Assembly (NCBI GenBank): GCA_017515325.1
Contig: JAFWGA010000013.1
Location: 124,001 to 188,000 of the forward strand
Direction of reading: 5' to 3'
Length of the DNA: 64,000 bases
Source of the DNA: Blautia sp.
GTDB lineage: Bacteria > Bacillota > Clostridia > Lachnospirales > Lachnospiraceae
Made by a program: the position numbers and the translations under genes. Shown one piece after another: positions 45,860-54,077 of the stretch. The notes beneath the pieces are model-generated. The model was given only the letters and a program-made list of their open reading frames with translations. It was not told where the DNA came from and searched no databases. Position 1 is the first letter of the stretch. Every line of letters starts with the position of its first letter.

Positions 45860-46828
45860 ATGTCCTATTCATCTGCTGTGAAAGATGAGCTTGTGCTGAA
45901 AATGGATGAGGCTCGTCATTGCCGGATTGCTGAGTTGGCGGCCATTCTGAGCTTTTTTGGCCGTTTGTCCTATGAAGAACAGGACGAAGTGACCATAATC
46001 AACAAGGAGAAAGAGCCTCTTCTTGAGATTGTGACAGAAAATGAGGCAGTTTTAAGAAAATGCTTTACATTGATAAAAAAAACCTTTAATATAGAGGCGG
46101 AGGTTTATTTTCGATATAAAAACGGAACAGATAAGGTTGATGATCATCTGAGGATAAAGTCAGGCCTGGAGGGTAAAAGAATTCTGGAGGGTACGAAGCT
46201 CGCCGTCAAAGCCGGCACCCCATGCTTTCTTGATTTTACATCCAGGACGGTGCTCCAGGCGGATTGCTGCAGGAGGGCTTTTATCCGAGGAGCTTTTTTA
46301 TGTGTCGGTTCAATCAGTGATCCGCGCAAAGGATACCATTTTGAATTGGTTTGTCCTACGAAGGAAAAAGCAGTGCTTCTGCAGGAAATGATGGCTTCAT
46401 TTCATATATTTGCCCGGGTGGTGGCCCGCAAGAAATCCTTTATCACATATGTAAAGGAGGGATCACAGATTGTGGATCTGCTTGCGGTGATGGGGGCCAG
46501 TGTCTCCCTGATGAATCTGGAGAATATCAGGATCGTAAAGGAGATGCGCAATAGTGTAAACCGCCAGGTAAATTGTGAAACTGCCAATCTGAATAAGACA
46601 ATCAGCGCTTCCCTTAACCAGGTGGAGGATATTCGTCTGATTGAGGCGCGTCTTGGCTTTGAAAATCTGTCAGAACCTCTTGCACAGCTTGCTGTTTTGC
46701 GCTTGTCATATCCGGAGGCTTCTCTGAAGGAATTGGGAGATATGTCAAAGCCTCAGATCGGTAAATCCGGAGTGAATCACCGCCTGAGAAAGCTTAGCAT
46801 GATCGCTGATGAGCTAAGACATAGGTGA
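45860..46828 (+). CDS. whiA: Sporulation/cell-division regulator WhiA
   Basis: A 322-residue protein with a LAGLIDADG-like N-terminal fold and a C-terminal helix-turn-helix (LRLSYPEASLKELGDM, then PQIGKSGVNHRLRKL). MSYSSAVKDELV is the family start. In Bacillus it affects cell division and metabolism; in Streptomyces it controls sporulation. It follows murB directly, and a Crh-type HPr gene follows, as whiA (yvcL)-crh in Bacillus. Confidence 0.96.
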   Translation: MSYSSAVKDELVLKMDEARHCRIAELAAILSFFGRLSYEEQDEVTIINKEKEPLLEIVTENEAVLRKCFTLIKKTFNIEAEVYFRYKNGTDKVDDHLRIKSGLEGKRILEGTKLAVKAGTPCFLDFTSRTVLQADCCRRAFIRGAFLCVGSISDPRKGYHFELVCPTKEKAVLLQEMMASFHIFARVVARKKSFITYVKEGSQIVDLLAVMGASVSLMNLENIRIVKEMRNSVNRQVNCETANLNKTISASLNQVEDIRLIEARLGFENLSEPLAQLAVLRLSYPEASLKELGDMSKPQIGKSGVNHRLRKLSMIADELRHR

Positions 46829-47104
46829 TGCCTTGTCTTTACTCTAAGGCTGTATCCGTTGCGTTTGGCAGTGGACAGAAATAACCTTCGCGATTCCATG
46901 TTATTGTTCAGTCAGCACCTCGCACAACAGGTGTATGCCGCTAAAGAAGAATAGCCGAGGGCAGGCACACGTTTTCCTGACAACAGGAGCCTGTCCCGAG
47001 ACTGTGAAGTAACGCATGAGTGAACAGTTATGATTCCAGGAACGGCTTCGAATCCCGTTCATTCAGTTTAGGCATTGGCGTTGCCTAAGAGGAGGAAAAA
47101 AATT
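46829..47104. other. 276-base whiA-crh spacer with two hairpins
   Basis: CACCT/AGGTG (46916-46933) forms a small hairpin. GGGCAGGC (46959-46966) pairs with GCCTGTCCC (46989-46997) around an inner TCCTG/CAGGA stem. A degenerate S-type repeat (AACAGTTATGATT) lies near 47010-47035. No T-run follows, so read-through into crh is possible. Confidence 0.45.
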
Positions 47105-47365
47105 ATGATTAAACAGCCAGTCACGATCAATCTTACGGCAGGTTTGCAGTCTCGTTCTGCAGCTACTTTAGTTCAGGTTGCCAGCCAGTACGAAAGCGAA
47201 ATATTTGTTGAGATTGGTCGCAAGAGGGTGAATGCAAAAAGTATTATGGGTATGATGGCTCTCGGACTGGATGCGGGGGAGGAGATTACTCTTTCCGCCA
47301 ATGGACAGGATGAGGAAGCGGCGATGGATAGCATCGTTACTTATCTCAGTGCTCGTAGCTCGTGA
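47105..47365 (+). CDS. crh: Crh-type HPr paralogue
   Basis: An 86-residue HPr-fold protein. The residue at the PTS phosphorylation site is Gln15 (GLQSRSAA) instead of His15, while the regulatory Ser46 (AKSIMGM) is kept. That is exactly the pattern of Bacillus Crh, which cannot carry sugar-PTS phosphate but, once phosphorylated on Ser46 by HprK, acts with CcpA. Its place after whiA is also that of crh. The frame opens at 47075; ATG 47105 follows AGAGGAGG. Confidence 0.88.
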   Translation: MIKQPVTINLTAGLQSRSAATLVQVASQYESEIFVEIGRKRVNAKSIMGMMALGLDAGEEITLSANGQDEEAAMDSIVTYLSARSS

Positions 47366-47487
47366 TTTTTTTCGGGTTTCAGGATGATAATGAAAGCTTG
47401 CAACGGTTCATTCAGCACCTCGTAGATCTGGTATATAGCCATAGTGATTTTGTGCGCATACGATAAAAGAACATATAGGGGGGAGTT

Positions 47488-49077
47488 ATGTCGAGGTTTC
47501 TGAAGTTTATTGTCAATTTGATCGTGATTTGTACCATTTTATGCGTAATCGCTTTGGTAGTGCCGCCTTTCTTTGGCGTGACAACTGAGATTCAGAAGGA
47601 CTCTTCTTCAAAGAGCAACCTCCCGTATGCTTCAGTAACCTATGCGATTCCTGTAAGTGCGGAAAAGATCCTTTCCGGCGACAAGATTCTTGTGACGGAG
47701 CAGGATACAACTTACTGCTACAGTGTAGCCAGCCTTGATCTTACCTCTCATCGCGGCACGGTCATGGATACATCATTGGATCCTGCTATCCGTCAGGCAG
47801 AGCCGATTTTCGTTGCCTTTGAGGACTATCTTCCCCGTATCGTAGTCACTGTTCCCCTGATCGGTTATCTGATGATCGCCACCCAGAGGATTGAAGGGAT
47901 GATCATACTTGGGCTTGTAGCCCTCTTCCTGATTATCCTTTATGTTATCGCCGAGCTTTGGAAACCAGGCACGACCGAAGAGGAAGAGATTCCGGATACG
48001 GAGCCTGGCTATGTCAAATCGGAAAAGGAATTGAAAAAAGAAGAGAAGGTGCGAAGGCGCCAGATGGAGGCAGAGGAGCTTAGACTTCGCCAGCAGGAGA
48101 AGCTGCGCAAAAAGAGCCGCGACGGAAAGATTCGCACCGGTGGCTTTGTCGATGAAGTTGATGAGTCTGATCTGGTTGAATATCCGTCCAACCGTTCCAA
48201 ACCGGAAAGCTATGTTTCCGCCACCAGCGAGGCTCAGGCAGAGCTCAAAAGAGGAGTCCAGGAAACCACAGGGAATCAGTACCGAGGCTATGACCGTTCA
48301 GACCGCCGTGGATATGATGAAGAAGACTATGACCGGGGTCAGAGGCAGTATAGAGACAGTTATCGTGACAGCGGCCGTGATCCGGAAGAAGCCCAATACC
48401 GGAGCAGCCGTCGGGATGACCGCAGCCAGGATGAAAGGGGTTATCGCGACCGTTACGACAGGGATTATCGGTCGAGAGGTCGTGAGTCGTATCCTGAGGA
48501 GGATGACCGTGGTTATGATGAGTATTCTGCCGGCTCTAAGCGTGAGCGCAGAGGGGGATACAAGACCGGTATGGAACGGCAGGCTTCCGATGACTATTAC
48601 CGTTCAGAGGATGGACGTCGCTACAAGGAGTATCAGGAAGCCGATGATGCTGCCTATGACAATAGGCGACGTCGCAGCCAGGAAATGAGGGGGATGGAAG
48701 AAAGACAACCGTCTGCCTCAGACACAGATCACCCTCAGGACAGAAATGATTTTGAAGAGGGAAAGCAGAGGGAGCCTGAAAAGTCCCCGAAAAATGGGTC
48801 TTCCCGAAATACAGGAAGCGCACGCAGACAGATTCGGATGATGGATGAAGAGATTTCCGAAAAGCCTGCTGAAGAAGATGTCTTCAGGGAACAGCAGGGC
48901 GAAAGAAGGATGGCTATCCCCCGCTACAGTGCGCAGGAATTATCGCGCCGTGCCCAGGACGCCGGAGATGACCCTGAGGTCATGAAGGATGATATCACAA
49001 AGGTTACTTTCCTGGATTATTCAGACATAATTGCAAATGCTCGCTCCAGCATGAATGATGAAGAGGATGATATCTGA
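47488..49077 (+). CDS. Membrane protein with signal-peptidase-like N-terminus and long disordered tail
   Basis: A 529-residue protein. A helix at 5-28 and a second at about 137-162 enclose an extracytoplasmic part (ILSGDKILVTEQDTTY, VTVPLIGYLMI) that resembles the SipW-type S26 signal peptidase fold, but I cannot find the Ser of the SGSM motif or a clear catalytic partner. Residues 180-215 are a charged coiled-coil-like stretch. Residues 245-420 are a very Arg/Asp/Tyr-rich, probably disordered segment with repeated RGYD and YRD motifs. Function unknown; enzymatic activity is doubtful. GGGGGGAG precedes the ATG. Confidence 0.75.
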   Translation: MSRFLKFIVNLIVICTILCVIALVVPPFFGVTTEIQKDSSSKSNLPYASVTYAIPVSAEKILSGDKILVTEQDTTYCYSVASLDLTSHRGTVMDTSLDPAIRQAEPIFVAFEDYLPRIVVTVPLIGYLMIATQRIEGMIILGLVALFLIILYVIAELWKPGTTEEEEIPDTEPGYVKSEKELKKEEKVRRRQMEAEELRLRQQEKLRKKSRDGKIRTGGFVDEVDESDLVEYPSNRSKPESYVSATSEAQAELKRGVQETTGNQYRGYDRSDRRGYDEEDYDRGQRQYRDSYRDSGRDPEEAQYRSSRRDDRSQDERGYRDRYDRDYRSRGRESYPEEDDRGYDEYSAGSKRERRGGYKTGMERQASDDYYRSEDGRRYKEYQEADDAAYDNRRRRSQEMRGMEERQPSASDTDHPQDRNDFEEGKQREPEKSPKNGSSRNTGSARRQIRMMDEEISEKPAEEDVFREQQGERRMAIPRYSAQELSRRAQDAGDDPEVMKDDITKVTFLDYSDIIANARSSMNDEEDDI

Positions 49078-49126
49078 CAATCATTCATTACCTGCGGTGT
49101 GAGTGAATCCGTAAAGGTTGCCCAAG

Positions 49127-49164
49127 AGGTGCCGGCATAGCAGACAGTTATGTCGGCACCTTTT
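49127..49164 (+). terminator. Terminator after the disordered membrane protein
   Basis: AGGTGCCGGCAT (49127-49138) pairs with ATGTCGGCACCT (49150-49161) with one G-U pair, followed by TTTT. TCTATGACAAGGA after it faintly recalls the start of the T-type repeats. Confidence 0.85.
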
Positions 49165-49239
49165 CTATGACAAGGACCCCTTTGCGAGAATGATTTGTTC
49201 CTTTACAAGACAAAAAAGAAAGGATAAGAGAAGTTTATC

Positions 49240-50100
49240 ATGGCAAATAAAGAAGAACTGATCCGGGTATTTTTTGATACCTATGATTGGTGTCGGTCTA
49301 CGGAAAAGCTTCGCAGAAGCATAAAAAAAAGTCAGGGGAAAACCATGATATACCGGCCTGAAACAGAGCTTGAGCTGCCGCAGAGAAAAAGGGAGGCAGC
49401 CGGGACGGTTACTGTTACAGAGGAAAGAAGCTTTGAAGCTGCCATGCGGCTTCACAGGCAGTATCCCCAGGACAGGATCGCGGTCCTGAATTTTGCCTCA
49501 GCGACTCATCCTGGTGGAGGGGTGAGAGCAGGAAGCTCAGCGCAGGAGGAGTCGCTCTGCCGCTGTTCTACACTGTATCCTCTTCTCAATACCCAGGAGT
49601 TGAAAGAGGGTTTTTACCAGATTCATAAAGATAGCGGTGACTGCAGGTACTCAGATACCTGTATCTATACGCCCAACGTAGTGATCTGCAAGACCGATGC
49701 CATTCTGCCTGAGCGCCTTCCTGAGGGGGACTGGGTGATGACGGATGTATTGACCTGTGCCGCCCCGAATCTGAACCGGGTTTATCAGCCCGGAAGAAAT
49801 CCGGACACAGCTGAATCCCTTCAGATTTCCTCAGAGGAACTGTATGAGATTCACATTTCGAGGGCCAGACGGATTCTGACGGTGGCTGCCCTGCATGAGA
49901 TAGACTGTTTTGTCAGCGGAGCCTTTGGCTGTGGCGCTTTTCGGAATGACCCTGCAATTGTAGCCGGAGCGTGGAAGAAAGTGTTGCCGGAATTTGACGG
50001 TTACTTCCGTGAGCTGGTGTTTGCTGTATACTGCGGCCGCCAGAAAAACAATTTTCTGACTTTCCGTGAAATCCTGGGAAAGGGAAGGGAGTGCTGCTAG
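49240..50100 (+). CDS. TIGR02452-type macro-domain protein (bacterial PARG-like)
   Basis: A 286-residue cytoplasmic protein. THPGGGVRAGSSAQEESLCR near residues 90-110 contains the GGG...QEE signature of poly(ADP-ribose) glycohydrolases, including the catalytic Glu. FVSGAFGCGAFRNDP near the C-terminus is also conserved in TIGR02452. The likely role is removal of ADP-ribose from proteins or nucleic acid. AAGGATAAGAG precedes the ATG. The cobalamin genes downstream are close (37 bases) but not functionally related as far as I know. Confidence 0.9.
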   Translation: MANKEELIRVFFDTYDWCRSTEKLRRSIKKSQGKTMIYRPETELELPQRKREAAGTVTVTEERSFEAAMRLHRQYPQDRIAVLNFASATHPGGGVRAGSSAQEESLCRCSTLYPLLNTQELKEGFYQIHKDSGDCRYSDTCIYTPNVVICKTDAILPERLPEGDWVMTDVLTCAAPNLNRVYQPGRNPDTAESLQISSEELYEIHISRARRILTVAALHEIDCFVSGAFGCGAFRNDPAIVAGAWKKVLPEFDGYFRELVFAVYCGRQKNNFLTFREILGKGRECC

Positions 50101-50137
50101 GCAGGAACAGTGTGCCTGGATAGAGGCAATAGGAGCT

Positions 50138-51229
50138 ATGTACGATAAGAAGGAAATAGAAAGTGGGATGAAAATGGGACTTCTGGAAGAAACGATACGG
50201 GCGGTCCGGCCTTTGGATGAGAGCGCAATGAAAACAGCATCCGTTCGTTGGGACAGTATTGCGAAACCTCTTCACTCCTTGGGACAGTTGGAGCAGCAGA
50301 TCATTACCATTGCAGGGATCATGGGGGACCCGGATGTGGTGGTCAGCCCTCGTGCTATCGTGGAAATGTGTGCCGACAACGGCGTGGTGGAAGAGGGTGT
50401 CAGCCAGACTGGCCAGGAGGTGACTGCTATAGTGGCTGAAAATTTCCTGAGTGGAGACACCACCTCCTGCGTGATGGGGAAATGCTGCCAGGCGGATATT
50501 ATCCCGGTTGATATCGGTATGGCTGTCGATACAAAGGTACGCAGGGACAAAAAGATCCGTTATGGAACTGCCAATATGGCTAAGGAACCGGCAATGAGCC
50601 GGCAGGAGGCAGTAAAGGCCATAGAAGCGGGCATTTCAATGGCCTTTGAGTGCCGGGAAAGGGGCTACCGTATCCTGGCTACCGGTGAGATGGGCATAGG
50701 AAATACGACCTCAAGCAGTGCAATGGCCAGTGTTTTGCTTAAGCTTCCGGTGGAAGCCGTGACAGGAAGAGGGGCGGGGCTTTCCCATGATGGTCTTTCC
50801 AGAAAAATACAGGCGATCAAAAGAGCGATAGAGACCAATCATCCTGATCCCCATGATGCTATTGATACCCTGGCAAAGGTGGGAGGGCTGGACATTGCAG
50901 GGATGGCTGGCCTTTATTTAGGGGGCGCAGCCTGCCGGATTCCGGTAGTGATGGACGGGTTCATCTCGTGTGTCGCGGCTCTGACAGCGTCTTTGGTCTG
51001 TCCCTTAACAGTAGATTATATGCTTCCCTCTCATGTATCCGGGGAGCATGCAGCCCGGAAAATTCTGGAGTATCTGGGGAAAAAGGCACCGATTCATGCG
51101 GATTTGTGCCTGGGGGAAGGAACCGGAGCGGCCGCTTTGTTCCCGCTGCTGGATATGGCTGCGGCAGTCTATCGCAGCATGAGTACCTTCACGGATATCA
51201 AAGTAGAGCAGTACAAGGAGCTTTTATAA
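50138..51229 (+). CDS. cobT: Nicotinate-nucleotide:dimethylbenzimidazole phosphoribosyltransferase
   Basis: CobT activates the lower-ligand base as alpha-ribazole phosphate. ATGEMGIGNTTSSSA, VTGRGAGLSHDGL and the catalytic Glu in CLGEGTGAAALFPLLDMA are conserved. The frame opens at 50066, inside the preceding gene, but ATG 50138 after TAGGAG gives 363 residues, close to the family's usual 350. ATG 50168 is an alternative. It begins a run of lower-loop genes. Confidence 0.95.
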   Translation: MYDKKEIESGMKMGLLEETIRAVRPLDESAMKTASVRWDSIAKPLHSLGQLEQQIITIAGIMGDPDVVVSPRAIVEMCADNGVVEEGVSQTGQEVTAIVAENFLSGDTTSCVMGKCCQADIIPVDIGMAVDTKVRRDKKIRYGTANMAKEPAMSRQEAVKAIEAGISMAFECRERGYRILATGEMGIGNTTSSSAMASVLLKLPVEAVTGRGAGLSHDGLSRKIQAIKRAIETNHPDPHDAIDTLAKVGGLDIAGMAGLYLGGAACRIPVVMDGFISCVAALTASLVCPLTVDYMLPSHVSGEHAARKILEYLGKKAPIHADLCLGEGTGAAALFPLLDMAAAVYRSMSTFTDIKVEQYKELL

Positions 51230-51231
51230 CA

Positions 51232-51828
51232 ATGCTTATTCTGATAACAGGGGGGAGCGGAAGCGGTAAATCCGCTTATGCCGAGAAAAAAGCTGTCAGT
51301 CTGTCTGGGAAAAGACTCCTTTATCTGGCTACCATGGAGCCTTACGGAGAAGAGGGTGCCAGAAGAATTGCCAGACACAGAAAACTAAGGAAGGGAAAGG
51401 GCTTTGAAACTGTGGAACGCTCTTCCCATCTTGGCTTACTTGCACCGGATTTCTGGAGGGGGGCAACCGTCCTTTTGGAAGACCTTTCCAATCTGCTGGC
51501 GAATGAGATGTTTTCGGGGGAGCCGGTCGGGGAGGCGGACCTTGGGCTGGCGGACCGAATCTTTGAGGACATTCTTGCTGTTGTCGAGAACTGCGATCAT
51601 CTGGTGGTTGTGACCAATGATATTTTCTCTGACGGGGAGGAGCTTACGCAAGAAACAGCTCTTTTTTGCTCCGGCCTGGGGTATCTGAACCGGCTCCTGG
51701 CTGAAAGGGCGGATGAGGTGACAGAGGTGGTATATGGCATACCGGTAACAGTCCAGTCACGTGTACCTTCACAGTTACGAATATCAGTTTATGATAAGGA
51801 GCCGGACAATGAAAAAACTGATTCTTAA
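51232..51828 (+). CDS. cobU: Adenosylcobinamide kinase/guanylyltransferase
   Basis: CobU phosphorylates adenosylcobinamide and transfers GMP. The P-loop GGSGSGKSAYAE is at residues 7-14, and EDLSNLLANEMF and VVTNDIFSDGEE correspond to conserved CobU segments. 198 residues; slightly longer than usual because of a short C-terminal tail (DKEPDNEKTDS), whose end overlaps the gtrA start by 20 bases. The start is set by ATG 51232, two bases after cobT. Confidence 0.93.
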   Translation: MLILITGGSGSGKSAYAEKKAVSLSGKRLLYLATMEPYGEEGARRIARHRKLRKGKGFETVERSSHLGLLAPDFWRGATVLLEDLSNLLANEMFSGEPVGEADLGLADRIFEDILAVVENCDHLVVVTNDIFSDGEELTQETALFCSGLGYLNRLLAERADEVTEVVYGIPVTVQSRVPSQLRISVYDKEPDNEKTDS

Positions 51829-52228
51829 GCTGTATGGAAATGACGTTATACGCTATATCTTTTTCGGAGTGTGTACGACGCTTGTAAACCTTGTCAGTTT
51901 TTACCTGCTCCGAAAAGCCGGGATTGGCCTGAACATAGCAAATGTCATTTCGATTATCATAGCGATCTGTTTTGCCTATATCGTGAATTCCAAATACGTT
52001 TTTCGAAACCATGTGGATTCTCTGGGAGGCCATATTGCTCCCTTTGTGAAATTCGTCAGTGCCAGAATACTGTCCATGGGAGTAGAGGTCGGCGGAGTAT
52101 GGCTGATTGTAGAAAAACTGGGTCAACCGGATATGGCGGGAAAATGTGCGACACAGGTGATCGTCATGGCTATGAATTATGTATTCAGTAAGTTTTTTGT
52201 TTTTATCAATAAAGAGGAAGGCGCCTGA
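51809..52228 (+). CDS. GtrA-family membrane protein
   Basis: A 139-residue protein with four predicted membrane helices. YIFFGVCTTLVNLVSFYLL, ISIIIAICFAYIVNSKYVF and MNYVFSKFFVF are the GtrA pattern. Known GtrA proteins move lipid-linked sugars or assist polysaccharide synthesis. Here it lies between cobU and cobS and overlaps the cobU end, so it is probably co-translated. A role in cobalamin lower-loop assembly is an open possibility. ATG 51809 follows AAGGAG. Confidence 0.88.
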   Translation: MKKLILKLYGNDVIRYIFFGVCTTLVNLVSFYLLRKAGIGLNIANVISIIIAICFAYIVNSKYVFRNHVDSLGGHIAPFVKFVSARILSMGVEVGGVWLIVEKLGQPDMAGKCATQVIVMAMNYVFSKFFVFINKEEGA

Positions 52229-52232
52229 AGGA

Positions 52233-53006
52233 ATGATAAGAAATCTATGGAATAACTGTAAGGCCGCTTTTGCCATGTTTTCCCGTATCCCAACACCGCC
52301 TGTGGATTGGTCTGAGGAAAACATGAGGTACATGCTTTGTTTTTTTCCCTGGGTAGGGATCGTGACCGGGCTTCTGGCTCTTCTGGCGGCAGGACTGATG
52401 GACCGGCTTGGCTATCAAAGCTCCTTCTCATCAGCGATCCTGCTTCTCCTTCCCATCGTGATAACCGGAGGAATTCATGTGGACGGTCTCCTGGACACAG
52501 CAGATGCGCTCTCTTCCTGGCAGGAAAGAGAGAAACGCCTTCAGATTCTGAAGGATTCCCATGCAGGTGCCTTTGCTGTTATTACGGCCTGCAGCTTTTT
52601 CCTGCTGACTTATGGCTCTGTAACACAGTTTTGGCAGCAGCCACGTCTGAGGGAACTGATGGCAGTAACCTTTTTTCTTTCCAGGTCTCTGTCCGGTCTT
52701 AGTGTAGTACTTCTGCCCAAGGCCAGTGAGAAGGGAACGGTGGCGCAATTCTCCCGCCAGGCTTCATGGCAGCAGGTAAGAAACGTTCTTACCGTCTATG
52801 CCTTGGCCGGGATACTGGTTATGGTGCGGATCCATCTTTTGTGCGGAACCCTGACCGGGGCAGCCTGCCTTGGCGTTTTCGCCCTGTACCGGCATATTGC
52901 GCTAAAATACTTTGGTGGTACCAGTGGGGATCTTGCCGGCTTTTTCCTGTGTATTTGTGAAGGCACAGTAGCAGTCCTGCTGGCATTTTTGGCTCTCATT
53001 TTTTGA
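52233..53006 (+). CDS. cobS: Cobalamin synthase (adenosylcobinamide-GDP ribazoletransferase)
   Basis: A membrane enzyme joining AdoCbi-GDP and alpha-ribazole phosphate. AFAMFSRIPTP, the metal-binding GGIHVDGLLDTADAL, DSHAGAFAV and GGTSGDLAGF are the family motifs, with six or seven helices. 257 residues. ATG 52233 is 4 bases after gtrA. Confidence 0.96.
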   Translation: MIRNLWNNCKAAFAMFSRIPTPPVDWSEENMRYMLCFFPWVGIVTGLLALLAAGLMDRLGYQSSFSSAILLLLPIVITGGIHVDGLLDTADALSSWQEREKRLQILKDSHAGAFAVITACSFFLLTYGSVTQFWQQPRLRELMAVTFFLSRSLSGLSVVLLPKASEKGTVAQFSRQASWQQVRNVLTVYALAGILVMVRIHLLCGTLTGAACLGVFALYRHIALKYFGGTSGDLAGFFLCICEGTVAVLLAFLALIF

Positions 53007-53017
53007 GGAGGGATGGA

Positions 53018-53434
53018 ATGGAGATGATCATAGGAGGAGCCTTTCAGGGGAAGGAAGCCTTGGCCAGAAAAAGATATCCGCAGATTGCCTTTTTGCGGGC
53101 AGGTCAATTGACGGAAAATGCCTTGTTTGGAGCCGATGGTATCCTGGATTTTCAGGATTATATCCGGAATAGCTTAAATGAGGGAAAAGATCTTCAGAAT
53201 TTCGCCAAAGAGCTGATCCGCAGTAATCCTGACCTTGTCATGACAGTCAGGGAGGTGGGAAGCGGCGTGGTGCCGGTGCGGGAGGAGGATCGAAGGTACC
53301 GGGAAACAGTTGGCCGGGTCTGCACGGAACTGGCTGATTTTTCGGACATTGTCATCCGTGTCGTCTGTGGGATCCCGATCGTGCTGAAGAACTCCCACAA
53401 GTCTGTGGGAGGCAAGACCGGATCAATTGCATAG
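53018..53434 (+). CDS. Short CobU-like protein with altered P-loop
   Basis: A 138-residue relative of CobU. IIGGAFQGKE at residues 4-12 stands where the P-loop should be, but the essential Ser/Thr after GK is Glu. REVGSGVVPV and RRYRETVGRVCTELADFSD plus VCGIPIVLK match the C-terminal part of CobU. I recall such short forms in clostridial cobalamin operons. It may be a regulatory or partial enzyme, or it may bind nucleotide differently. ATG 53018 follows GAGGAGGG. Confidence 0.8.
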   Translation: MEMIIGGAFQGKEALARKRYPQIAFLRAGQLTENALFGADGILDFQDYIRNSLNEGKDLQNFAKELIRSNPDLVMTVREVGSGVVPVREEDRRYRETVGRVCTELADFSDIVIRVVCGIPIVLKNSHKSVGGKTGSIA

Positions 53435-53446
53435 GAGGAAGAGGAA

Positions 53447-54037
53447 TTGCAGGAGTTTTACCTGATCCGCCACGGAGAAACCCGGGGAAACCAATTACGA
53501 CGTTATATCGGGACTACTGATGAACCCTTGTGCGAGGAAGGAATACAAGGACTGAAAAGGAAACCTGCCCTAAATCCCCAGCTTGTTTTTAGCAGCCCCC
53601 TGCTTCGTTGTCGTATGACGGCAGAGCTTTTATTTCCCTCCTGTGCTTTTCGCCTCATAGAGGAGCTGAAGGAGTGCAACTTTGGTGAGTTTGAAAACCG
53701 GAATTATCTGGAACTCTCAGGAAATCCAAACTTTCAGGCCTGGATTGACAGTGGAGGAACTCTGCCTTTTCCGGGGGGAGAAAGTCGGGAGGCATTCCGG
53801 GAACGCTCACTGAAGGGCTTTGACCAGGTGCAGGCGCAATGTGCTGCTGAAGGGGTGATCCGTGCGGCCATAGTGACCCACGGTGGCGTGATCATGAATA
53901 TACTGCAAGCCTATTCCCCTGGCCAGAGCGATTTTTATGACTGGTATGTGAAAAATGCAGAGGGATACAGAGTATGGCTGGATGAAAACCAGTGGAAAAG
54001 GCAGAAAAAGTCTTTTGCATCTGTCAGTCCGCTGTGA
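53447..54037 (+). CDS. cobC: Alpha-ribazole phosphatase-like histidine phosphatase
   Basis: A 196-residue histidine-phosphatase protein with the catalytic LIRHGET at residues 6-12 and the second His in VTHGGVIM. In this operon it most likely removes the phosphate of alpha-ribazole phosphate or of cobalamin phosphate, the last step of loop assembly. A general phosphoglycerate-mutase-like phosphatase cannot be ruled out. The start is TTG 53447, placed behind AGGAGGAAGAGG. Confidence 0.85.
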   Translation: MQEFYLIRHGETRGNQLRRYIGTTDEPLCEEGIQGLKRKPALNPQLVFSSPLLRCRMTAELLFPSCAFRLIEELKECNFGEFENRNYLELSGNPNFQAWIDSGGTLPFPGGESREAFRERSLKGFDQVQAQCAAEGVIRAAIVTHGGVIMNILQAYSPGQSDFYDWYVKNAEGYRVWLDENQWKRQKKSFASVSPL

Positions 54038-54077
54038 GATGCGTGCCGATACATGATTTTAGGAGGAGTACATAGAT

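Noticed and set aside
47043-47062. Sequence like a tRNA T-arm (CTTCGAATCCC) in the whiA-crh spacer
   Set aside because: No acceptor stem, D-arm or anticodon arm could be built around it.
49078-50137. Cobalamin riboswitch upstream of cobT
   Set aside because: The only long gap before the cob genes is about 160 bases before the PARG-like gene and holds a terminator; no B12-box was seen.
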